Assembly: GCF_003391095.1 (NCBI RefSeq)
Contig: NZ_CP031447.1
Span: 2,418,001 to 2,482,000 of the forward strand
Reading direction: 5' to 3'
Source: Austwickia chelonae
GTDB lineage: Bacteria; Actinomycetota; Actinomycetes; Actinomycetales; Dermatophilaceae
Length of the DNA stretch: 64,000 nt
Part shown: piece after piece, positions 37,752-44,624 of the stretch
Position numbering within the stretch: the stretch's first letter is position 1
Layout of the letters: every line of letters starts with the position of its first letter
Translations under genes and position numbers: made by a program
The notes under the pieces: generated by a model
Databases searched by the model: none
Seen by the model: only the letters and a program-made list of their open reading frames with translations
What the model was told of the DNA's origin: nothing

Positions 37752-38288
37752 TCAGGAGAGCACCTTCAGGAATTGCATCGGGTACCGGTAGATCTCGCCC
37801 TGGTTGGCGCGGACGGCGGCGACGATGTGCAGGATGAGCTGCACGAAGAAGGAGAACAGTACGAGCGGCACCCCGACGGGGATCAGGATCAGCGTGAAGA
37901 TGCAGACCCAGCCGATGACGCCCAGCAGCCACATCGACAGGTTGAAGTTGAAGGCGGCAGCGGACGACCTGCGGACGAATTCGTTGCCGTCCTTGTGAAC
38001 GGCCCACATGATCAGCGGGCCGACGAAGCTCAACCAGCCTGCGGTGAACAGCATGACCACCAGTGGCATCAGGTGGGCGATCGTCGCCATCGTCCGGTCC
38101 TGCGCCGTCACCTGCTGGGGAGCTCCGGGGCGGGGCGGCACGTAGTCCTGTGGGCCTTGCCCCGGCGGCCCGTAGGGGCCTGGCTGTCCGTACGAACCGT
38201 ATGGTCCGGGCTGCATGTAGGGGTTGTAGGTGCCTGGTTGATGGTACGGGCCGGTCTGGCTGGGCTGGTCGGGGGTGGGTGCGCTCAT
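37752..38288 (-). CDS. DUF4870 family membrane protein with Pro/Gly/Tyr-rich N-terminus
   Basis: A 178-residue protein. The first 60 residues are Pro/Gly/Tyr/Gln-rich repeats (PYGSYGQPGPYGPPGQ-like). The rest is the DUF4870 (Tic20-like) fold with four hydrophobic segments, starting at RTMATIAHLMPLVVMLFTAG and containing FVRRSSAAAFNFNLSMWL. Function unknown. GGAGGAA precedes the ATG at 38288. It is a paralogue of the next gene, with a nearly identical C-terminus ending YPMQFLKVLS. Confidence 0.82.
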   Translation of the reverse strand: MSAPTPDQPSQTGPYHQPGTYNPYMQPGPYGSYGQPGPYGPPGQGPQDYVPPRPGAPQQVTAQDRTMATIAHLMPLVVMLFTAGWLSFVGPLIMWAVHKDGNEFVRRSSAAAFNFNLSMWLLGVIGWVCIFTLILIPVGVPLVLFSFFVQLILHIVAAVRANQGEIYRYPMQFLKVLS

Positions 38289-38396
38289 GGTTCCTCCACT
38301 GATGCGGATCCCTTGAAAGAGGCAAAGCCCCTTTCCTTCCACAGTACGTGCCGTCGAGGGAGCCGTACATCCTCTGCTGCAGGCAGCCCCCCTGCT

Positions 38397-38819
38397 TCAG
38401 GAAAGCACCTTCAGGAATTGCATGGGGTACTGGTAGTTCGTGCCCTTGTGTGCTTTAACGGCGGCGATGATGTGCAGGATGATCTGGCCGAAGAAGGAGA
38501 CCGCCAGGAGCAGCACACCGATCGGGATCAGTACCAGCGTCAAGACACAGATCCACCCGGCGATCGCCATCAGCCACATCGACAGGTTGAAGTTGAAGGA
38601 CTCCGCGCTGGCACGACGTACGAAAGCGTTGTTGTCCTTGTAGATGAACCAGATCACCAAGGGGCCGACGAAACTCAGCCAGCCGGCGGTGAACACCATG
38701 GCGATCAACGCCGCCAGGTGAGCAAGCACCGCGATCGACCGGTCCTGCTCCGTCAACGACGGCATCGGCTCGTGAGAAGACGACGGGTTGTGCTGCGGGC
38801 CGGGTGACGGTGCGCTCAT
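38397..38819 (-). CDS. DUF4870 family membrane protein (paralogue)
   Basis: A 140-residue paralogue of the gene downstream, with only a short Pro/Ser tail before the Tic20-like four-segment membrane domain (RSIAVLAHLAALIAMVFTAG, then FVRRASAESFNFNLSMWLM). GGAGGAAAC precedes the ATG at 38819. The two genes are in tandem, 108 bp apart, and probably arose by duplication. Function unknown. Confidence 0.8.
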   Translation of the reverse strand: MSAPSPGPQHNPSSSHEPMPSLTEQDRSIAVLAHLAALIAMVFTAGWLSFVGPLVIWFIYKDNNAFVRRASAESFNFNLSMWLMAIAGWICVLTLVLIPIGVLLLAVSFFGQIILHIIAAVKAHKGTNYQYPMQFLKVLS

Positions 38820-39499
38820 GTTTCCTCCAGCGGTCGGATGCCAGGGTCGTTCCTGGCTCTTCCCACTGTACGAATCGTCCGCTAAAGCGGTATCCGCTCT
38901 AAGTATGGAGAATCTGAGCTCGCACCCCGACCTTAGGCTCGGGGCGCCCTCGACCTGATAACCGGTCACGCCGCCCCGGCGAAGGATCTTCCTCGATGCC
39001 ATCGTCTCGATGTTTGCTGGTCCTCACCGCACAAAACGTTTCGTCCACGCCCGTCCGGCAGCATCCACCAATCAACGGGCCGTTCATGCTGCTGTGGCGC
39101 GGGTCGCTCCCCAAGACAAGGCCCTTGAGCAGCACCCGGCCCCTGATCGGTTACTCAAACGCTCACTCAGCCATCGGTTCCCGAGGACGCACCGCAGCAC
39201 CATCGCTCTAGAAATCCACGAAGCCCACCTGGGAGGAGAAAATCGCCGCACCCTGCTCTCCCCCCCTCCAAACCACCGAGGCGCGTCCTGCACGGCGCCT
39301 TCGAAGGGTCCTCCTTACCAAAAAGACCTCAATGAAATCGCACCAGATCAGCTCTAGATGACTTAAGTTGTTACTAGTTTGCGACGTGCACACCTACAGC
39401 AAGAGTACTGATTTTTTAATTCAGACTCATCGCCAGCCGATCGACAAAGACTGTCACTTATTGAAAAATCAGCTGCAAAAACCCGAGAAGGACGAGACG
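38820..39499. other. Island-boundary intergenic region without a supported gene
   Basis: These 680 bp contain the promoter side of the DUF4870 gene, the detached cobJ tail at 39022-39070, and then sequence whose GC content falls towards 39.4 kb. Short open frames exist but have no ribosome sites or recognisable products. A 9-bp inverted repeat, CTGATTTTT (39408-39416) and AAAAATCAG (39464-39472), lies just before the DsbA-like gene. No integrase or tRNA gene was seen. Confidence 0.6.
39022..39070 (-). pseudogene. Detached cobJ 3'-end copy; putative att-like direct repeat (left)
   Basis: Minus-strand bases 39068-39024 read VDAAGRAWTKRFVR and a stop, the exact C-terminus of the intact CobJ domain at 59748 except Phe for Tyr. 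The 49 bp match 59746-59794 at 44 positions in the same orientation; three of the four altered codons are synonymous. Upstream of these codons the reading frame is closed by a stop and no other cobJ sequence is present. This is what remains when an element integrates into a gene's 3' end. Confidence 0.8.
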
Positions 39500-40288
39500 T
39501 TGATTTCCAACAATGAGCGAAAAGTGAAAATCCAGTCAGCCAATTCAACCTCTCGCATTACACCCAAGGCACTCATAGGCGCAGCCCTTGCTTTCATCGT
39601 CATAATTGCAGCAACGATTGCCGCAATCAAGGGCCATAATTCAAGTGGAAACCCTGAGCAGATGGTAGCCCAATCCCCTTCATCAAACCCCTCCGGTCAA
39701 GTAAAACTTCCCAAAGGAGCTAAAGGACCTCACTCTCCAATCGTGGCGACGAACGGAGGCACCTTGAAGGAAGAAATCCCCACATTACAGATCTTTGAAG
39801 ATTTTCAGTGCCCCATGTGCAGGCAGACTGAAAGCAGCTTCGGAAGCAAGATTCGAGAAATGGGCGAATCGGGAAAAATAAATGTCGCATATTATATACT
39901 GACATTCCTTGACAAGAAGGCGGGAAATGAGGCTTCAATGACTGCCGCCGGAGCCTTGGGATGCGCTGCAGATGTTGGAAAATTCACTTCTTATCACGAC
40001 AAACTTATGGCCAATAAGCCCGGAGAGGACGGTCACATTTTTGGCGGTGACCAGATTCAGAAAGCAGCGATGGAGGTAGGGATATCCGAACCCCTCCTCG
40101 ACGAATGGAAAACTTGCGTTTCCAAAAAAACCTACAATCCTTATTTCAAGAGCATAAATAGCCATGCATTGGGCCCGATGGGACTGACGGGAACTCCTGC
40201 ATTTTATCTGGATGGAACCATCCTTAAAGTGAGCCCAAAGATGTCACCCTCAGAGTTTGAGGAACTCATCTCTTCCGCGAAAAAATGA
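39500..40288 (+). CDS. Membrane-anchored DsbA-like thiol:disulfide protein
   Basis: A 262-residue protein with one N-terminal membrane segment (ALIGAALAFIVIIAATIAAI, about 23-42). A thioredoxin-fold domain outside the membrane has the active site CPMC at Cys104-Cys107 (FEDFQCPMC) and the cis-Pro loop GTPAFYLDG. This is the DsbA-like Thioredoxin_4 group that oxidises or isomerises exported proteins. The start was set at TTG 39500, preceded by GAGAAGGA; an upstream TTG at 39368 would add 44 unsupported residues. Codon use is clearly more AT-rich than in the flanking genes, a sign of transfer. Confidence 0.82.
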   Translation: MISNNERKVKIQSANSTSRITPKALIGAALAFIVIIAATIAAIKGHNSSGNPEQMVAQSPSSNPSGQVKLPKGAKGPHSPIVATNGGTLKEEIPTLQIFEDFQCPMCRQTESSFGSKIREMGESGKINVAYYILTFLDKKAGNEASMTAAGALGCAADVGKFTSYHDKLMANKPGEDGHIFGGDQIQKAAMEVGISEPLLDEWKTCVSKKTYNPYFKSINSHALGPMGLTGTPAFYLDGTILKVSPKMSPSEFEELISSAKK

Positions 40289-40366
40289 GCTCTAGCGGAG
40301 CCTTGGACTATCCGCCGATGAAGATCTCCCGGAGGCTGAAAGGCCCAGCAATTTATAGAGGCGATT

Positions 40367-40999
40367 ATGGGTGGACCAGCATGGATCCAGTGTTACATGA
40401 CCCAGGCACCAACAAGCGCATTTAACCTGCATAGCGACGATCATTCATTTCTCATTGCTCAGCTATACGGGCATAAACGCTGGGTGCACGACCCTGACCT
40501 GGATGAGACTCCCCGTGAGATCGTCTACAGCCCCGGAGATGTCGCCTTCTATCCACGCGGAACTTTGCACGATGTAACCGGACTTGGAGAACTATCCGTA
40601 CACTTGATGATTGCTTTTGAGGGATACAGAGGCACCCCGCATGAAGAGCACCCTGCTGATTTCCTTGGCGCTGATCAACTCCGCCATATAGGCACAGGAC
40701 TGCCTTACTCACTGAATCCGGAAGCCGTGCAAGAAGACACAGCAGCGCGACTCGCGCTCCGCCATACCCGATCCTGGAATATTAGAAATGACGGAAAGTT
40801 CGACATACATACAGGAAGCTCCACAATCCGGCTAGATAAACTCTTCCGGCCACCATTAGAGGCAATGGCTAAAACATCTTCAATGACACCATTCGAAGTG
40901 TCATCTTTGGGGATTCTGCCGCTCCCAGATGCATTAGCCTTTTTCCGGCTGGGTTTCGTTCACGGCCTACTTCTCACTGCCGCTCGGAGTCGTCTATGA
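40367..40999 (+). CDS. JmjC/cupin-like protein (short)
   Basis: A 210-residue protein with a cupin/JmjC-like metal-site pattern: FNLHSDDHSFLIAQLYGHKRWV, then YSPGDVAFYPRGTLHDV, which resembles the HxD...G-K...GD..Y.PRG..H signature of RoxA-type hydroxylases. It is shorter than usual family members and begins almost at the first metal ligand, so it may be N-terminally truncated or a minimal variant. AGAGG precedes the ATG. It ends by overlapping the MFS gene (ATGA). A 2-oxoglutarate oxygenase role is inference. Confidence 0.6.
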   Translation: MGGPAWIQCYMTQAPTSAFNLHSDDHSFLIAQLYGHKRWVHDPDLDETPREIVYSPGDVAFYPRGTLHDVTGLGELSVHLMIAFEGYRGTPHEEHPADFLGADQLRHIGTGLPYSLNPEAVQEDTAARLALRHTRSWNIRNDGKFDIHTGSSTIRLDKLFRPPLEAMAKTSSMTPFEVSSLGILPLPDALAFFRLGFVHGLLLTAARSRL

Positions 41000-42255
41000 T
41001 CAAGTTCAGCAAAGCTAACAATGAAGAGCGGACGATAGGCATAACGTCGGGGCCAGGGCCCATCGTTGCTGGCGCGGTCATCTCGGCCTTTGGTGACGCC
41101 CTCATTCCAATCGCCTTCGCCATCGAATGCCATCGTGTTGAACCGCGCGGCTGGGGCATGGCTTCGGTCTTATTTCTTCTGTGGAGTGGGCGCTTCATGG
41201 GAGTCACACTTACGCGCAGGATGCGACCGAGTGAGCATCCTGTACGTACAATGATGATCGCGGACCTCACACGCGCTCTAGCGCAGCTTGGCCTCTTGGC
41301 TGCACTCGCCTTCACCACCATCTCTGGCAGCTTTCAGACCGTAGCAGCCATGAGCATTTCATCATTCATCTACGGCCTCGCTGCTGCTTTTTTTGCGCCC
41401 GCGCGCTTCATTTCCCTATCTAAGTTGAGCAGCGGAGGTCGTCTCAATCAAGTCAACTCGATTCTCTCGATGGTCGGTGACGTCTCCGCAATCCTGGGCC
41501 CCATTATTGGATCGTTAGCAGTGGTGTGGCTGGGGTTTGACCGCGTACTCCTCCTCGACGGAATAAGCTTCCTCATCGCGTTTGTATTGCTCCTGCCACT
41601 CAAGTCTCTCAGAGTGGTCAACGACCAAGATGACTCTCCTGAAGAAACAGTGACTCCTGGCCACCAAACACGCATGCCTCAATGGTTTATGTCAGGACTG
41701 GTTGCATGGGGTGTCCTCACAGTCACCATTGGCGTTCTCGGCGTTGCCGGGCCGACTGAGGCTCTCTCAAAGTTCGGCGTAACGGGATGGGCTACTGTCT
41801 CAGTATTCCTTGGTGTTGGCAGCCTTCTGGCTTCGACAACTACGCTGCTCGGCATAAGCGGCTCGACCAAGTGGAGAGTGCTACTTGTCGTGACCGCTAG
41901 CCTGATGGCTCTCCAGGTGGTGGCCTTTATCGCCGCGCCGAATGTATGGATTCTGGTGGTAGCCGGTCTAGCCGGTTCCATGGCCGTCACATTGTCTGGG
42001 ATTCGCTGGGACACTATGGGGCAGTCGCTGCGTACCCCTTGGTCAGTACATGAGTTTGCAACCCTGGATCAGTTGGTGACAACAACAGCGATCCCACTCG
42101 GCATGGTGCTGTATGGCGTTGCTGGATTCTTCGATGCCACTGCCTCGCTGCTGTGGATATTGGCGCTGATGTGTTCCGGCATAGCCTTCTGGTCCCTTTT
42201 CGCTTCGCAACCGTCGAGTAGTGATTTCAGGTCTGACCATGAACTGCCAGTTTGA
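40996..42255 (+). CDS. MFS transporter (exporter-like)
   Basis: A 419-residue major-facilitator protein with about ten to twelve hydrophobic segments. It resembles MFS_3/EntS-like exporters (SISSFIYGLAAAFFAPARF, then GGRLNQVNSILSMVGDVSAILGP). The ATG overlaps the stop of the cupin-like gene, so the two are coupled. GC content is lower than in the surrounding chromosome. The substrate is unknown; the trio could be a remnant of a small natural-product or redox-modification cassette. Confidence 0.8.
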   Translation: MIKFSKANNEERTIGITSGPGPIVAGAVISAFGDALIPIAFAIECHRVEPRGWGMASVLFLLWSGRFMGVTLTRRMRPSEHPVRTMMIADLTRALAQLGLLAALAFTTISGSFQTVAAMSISSFIYGLAAAFFAPARFISLSKLSSGGRLNQVNSILSMVGDVSAILGPIIGSLAVVWLGFDRVLLLDGISFLIAFVLLLPLKSLRVVNDQDDSPEETVTPGHQTRMPQWFMSGLVAWGVLTVTIGVLGVAGPTEALSKFGVTGWATVSVFLGVGSLLASTTTLLGISGSTKWRVLLVVTASLMALQVVAFIAAPNVWILVVAGLAGSMAVTLSGIRWDTMGQSLRTPWSVHEFATLDQLVTTTAIPLGMVLYGVAGFFDATASLLWILALMCSGIAFWSLFASQPSSSDFRSDHELPV

Positions 42256-42622
42256 GAGCGGACCAGACAGCGCTTTCCTGCTTTTTCTACGCTACGCAAT
42301 CCCATGCATTTCACCCCCGAAAGTGAGCTCCGTCTGGTCAGTGCATAGGTGCTACGTGAACCAGCCGGTCGATGTGACTACCCTCGGCAACGCTCGGTGA
42401 GGTGGGTTCGCTCAGGAAACGTCCGAACCACACCCACGCAGGTTGCCCTCGTGCATCGTGTAGGCGTGCTCGTTGTACTTGCCCGGCTTGTGCACATACC
42501 CCGAGAGACCCGAGAAGTTCGACCCCGTCGAAACCTCCGTGGTCATCGATATATCACGGCCATTGCCTGCTCAGCGTCAGCGTGGACGTCGACTCGACGA
42601 TGACGCGGGGTTTCCACATCTG
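42256..42622. other. Intergenic region between the MFS gene and the CRISPR array
   Basis: No gene is supported. An 8-bp inverted repeat, GACCAGAC (42261-42268) and GTCTGGTC (42332-42339), lies just after the MFS stop. A minus-strand 44-codon frame (42546-42412) encodes GLSGYVHKPGKYNEHAYTMH and similar sequence that I cannot assign; it may be a fragment of a lost gene. This is the leader-distal flank of the array. Confidence 0.5.
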
Positions 42623-43451
42623 GGCTCGTCCCCGCAGGTGCGGGGCTCACAGGTACGCGCCGGTCAGGTACGCGTCGGTCAGGGGCTCGTCCCCGCAGGT
42701 GCGGGGCTCACCGGATCTCGTCCTCCTCCTCGGAGGGCAAGTCCTGATACCAGGCCGGCTCATCCCCGCAGGTGCGGGGCTCACGACCCAGAACTCGACG
42801 GTGCGCATCAGGCGGCCGGCTCATCCCCGCAGGTGCGGGGCTCACCCTGCAGGTCAGAACGTCCCCATCGTCGTGGAGGGCTCATCCCCGCAGGTGCGGG
42901 GCTCACCACGGATGATAGCGCGTCTCGGACGGATGCCGCGGCTCATCCCCGCAGGTGCGGGGCTCACCAGCGCAGCGGGGTGACGGTCAGCGCGCAGTAG
43001 GGCTCATCCCCGCAGGTGCGGGGCTCACACCACGGAGGTATCCTAGTAATGGCCGTAAACAGGCTCATCCCCGCAGGTGCGGGGCTCACCTAGCCTTGAC
43101 GGCGAAGGCGGCTCGAAGTGAGGGCTCATCCCCGCAGGTGCGGGGCTCACTTCTGGCGGTTCTTCTTGGCCATGGCACGGGCCGGCTCATCCCCGCAGGT
43201 GCGGGGCTCACGGGGACGGCCATTACGCGCCTGCGATGGTGTACGGCTCATCCCCGCTGGTGCGGGGCTCACATGGTTCGTGGGGGTAGGTTGCTGGCGT
43301 GGGAGGGCTCATCCCCGCAGGTGCGGGGCTCACTGTGCAGGTGGTTTTCCGCGGACGCGGCCTCGGGGCTCATCCCCGCAGGTGCGGGGCTCACGGGGGG
43401 GTACGGCGAAAACGGCGCATGACGGCTCATCCCCGCAGGTGCGGGGCTCAC
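42623..43451 (-). CRISPR. Type I-E CRISPR array, leader-distal segment (14 repeats)
   Basis: Fourteen 28-nt repeats. In the transcribed (minus) sense they begin GTGAGCCCCGC and end GCGGGGATGAGCC. The first two repeats carry an A-to-G change (GGCTCGTCC in plus), the decay expected at the leader-distal end. Spacers are 33 nt except one of 45 nt (42712-42756) and one of 29 nt (43395-43423). The first spacer (42651-42683) is itself a 15-bp near-perfect tandem repeat. The segment ends where the IS element begins and was once continuous with the next one. Confidence 0.98.
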
Positions 43452-43455
43452 TAGT
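43450..43455. repeat. Target-site duplication of the IS element (left copy)
   Basis: ACTAGT here and at 44590-44595 flank the element directly. It fits the NCTAGN target described for IS481. The first two bases are the last two bases of a CRISPR repeat. Confidence 0.85.
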
Positions 43456-44455
43456 TGTAGCTGGGCAGGACGTTGGTGACAGTGGCGTGGACGCGAGTGG
43501 CCGGGGGTTGGCCTCCGGCGGCGCTGTGGGGTCGATGGTAGTTGTAGTGCAGGTTCCAGATCGCGATGGCTGTGGCGCGGTCGGCCTCGCTTGAGTAGGC
43601 GCGGGCGTAGAGCACTTCTTCGGCGAGGATCCGGTTGTACCGCTCGACCTTGCCGTTGTGTCTGGGCGTGTAGGCCCGGGTGTACTGATGCCGGGTCAGC
43701 TTGCCGATGACGTGGTTGAACTCCTTGGCGCGGTAGCAGGACCCGTTGTCGGTGACGATCCGGTGGACGTGGCCGATGCCGTGCGCGGCGAACCAGACCT
43801 TGGCCCGGGCCAGGAAGGCGGCCGCGGTCGCGCCTTTCTCATCGGGCAGGTGCTCGGTGTAGGCCATCCTTGAGAACCCGTCCACGGCCGAATGCAAGAA
43901 CACGTAGCCGCGTCGGGCGCCGTCGTTCTTGGCTCGTGCGACGGCTCGGTGCGCTTCGCTGTCGCGGCCGTGGATGCGCCACCCGCCGCCGTCGGGGATC
44001 CGACCGACCTTCTTCACATCGACGTGCAGCATGTGTCCTGGCCAGCGAGCCACGATCGGCTGTGCCTCGCGGATCGTGGCCCCGTTGGGGTCGAGGAACC
44101 GGCGACGTCCGATGCCCAGCCGGGTCAGGTGGCGGGTCACGGTCCGCCGGTTGATCCGCACGCCGCGTTCGGCCAGCTCGAACGTGATCCGCGCCGCGGT
44201 CCACTTCCTCTCCCGGCGCCACGTCTCGATCGTGGCGACCACCCGCGGCGGGGTCGCTGTCGGGGACGTGTGTGGGGTGCTGGGGCGATCGTGCAGGCCG
44301 GCCTCGCCGTAGCGGCGCCACCGGTTCACCCACTTCGAGGCGCACGCCCGGGAGATCCCCATCTCGGCGGCGACATGGCTGATAGGGCGGTCCTGGCAGC
44401 GGACGATGAGGCGGCGACGGCCCTCGAGGTTCAGCGGGGCGTTACGGTGCGTCAT
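43451..44455 (-). CDS. IS481-family transposase
   Basis: A 334-residue DDE transposase. The N-terminal helix-turn-helix has HVAAEMGISRACASKWVNRW. The catalytic core has Asp in LHVDVKKVGRI, Asp in IVTDNGSCY and Glu in NGKVERYNRILAEE. The start was set at the ATG giving MTHRNAPLNLEGRRRL, the usual IS481 N-terminus. The gene appears intact. Its last codon, AAC, is completed by the target duplication, and the stop TAG lies wholly in that duplication, so the inserted site supplies the stop codon. Confidence 0.93.
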   Translation of the reverse strand: MTHRNAPLNLEGRRRLIVRCQDRPISHVAAEMGISRACASKWVNRWRRYGEAGLHDRPSTPHTSPTATPPRVVATIETWRRERKWTAARITFELAERGVRINRRTVTRHLTRLGIGRRRFLDPNGATIREAQPIVARWPGHMLHVDVKKVGRIPDGGGWRIHGRDSEAHRAVARAKNDGARRGYVFLHSAVDGFSRMAYTEHLPDEKGATAAAFLARAKVWFAAHGIGHVHRIVTDNGSCYRAKEFNHVIGKLTRHQYTRAYTPRHNGKVERYNRILAEEVLYARAYSSEADRATAIAIWNLHYNYHRPHSAAGGQPPATRVHATVTNVLPSYN

Positions 44456-44589
44456 AGGGCAGGTTCTTTCGGCTGACTCGACGTGATGGATGGCTTCGAC
44501 ACCTCCATCCTGTCGCCGCAAGGACCTGCCCGTTCATCTACCCATCTACCCGCCCACTACCACCGTCAACAACCTCCTACCCCGCAACA
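43456..44589 (-). mobile_element. IS481-like insertion sequence inside a CRISPR spacer
   Basis: A 1134-bp element beginning TGTAGC and ending GCAACA. Terminal inverted repeats of about 25 bp match at 20-21 positions (left TGTAGCTGGGCAGG, right TGTTGCGGGGTAGG when reversed). It is flanked by ACTAGT duplications. Removing it with one ACTAGT copy restores a spacer of exactly 33 nt (TAGT plus 44596-44624) between intact repeats, proving insertion into an existing array. Confidence 0.93.
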
Positions 44590-44595
44590 ACTAGT
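44590..44595. repeat. Target-site duplication of the IS element (right copy)
   Basis: The second ACTAGT copy. The 29 nt that follow (44596-44624) are the rest of the interrupted spacer. Confidence 0.85.
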
Positions 44596-44624
44596 CGAGG
44601 ATCTCCCGCGTCCTGCTCTCGATG

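Noticed and set aside
39022-39070. The left direct repeat as a chance similarity
   Set aside because: 44 of 49 matches with an intact C-terminal reading frame and mostly synonymous differences is far beyond chance.
42412-42546. A 44-codon minus-strand frame before the array
   Set aside because: No ribosome site and no recognisable family; it may be a gene fragment, so it is only mentioned in the gap entry.
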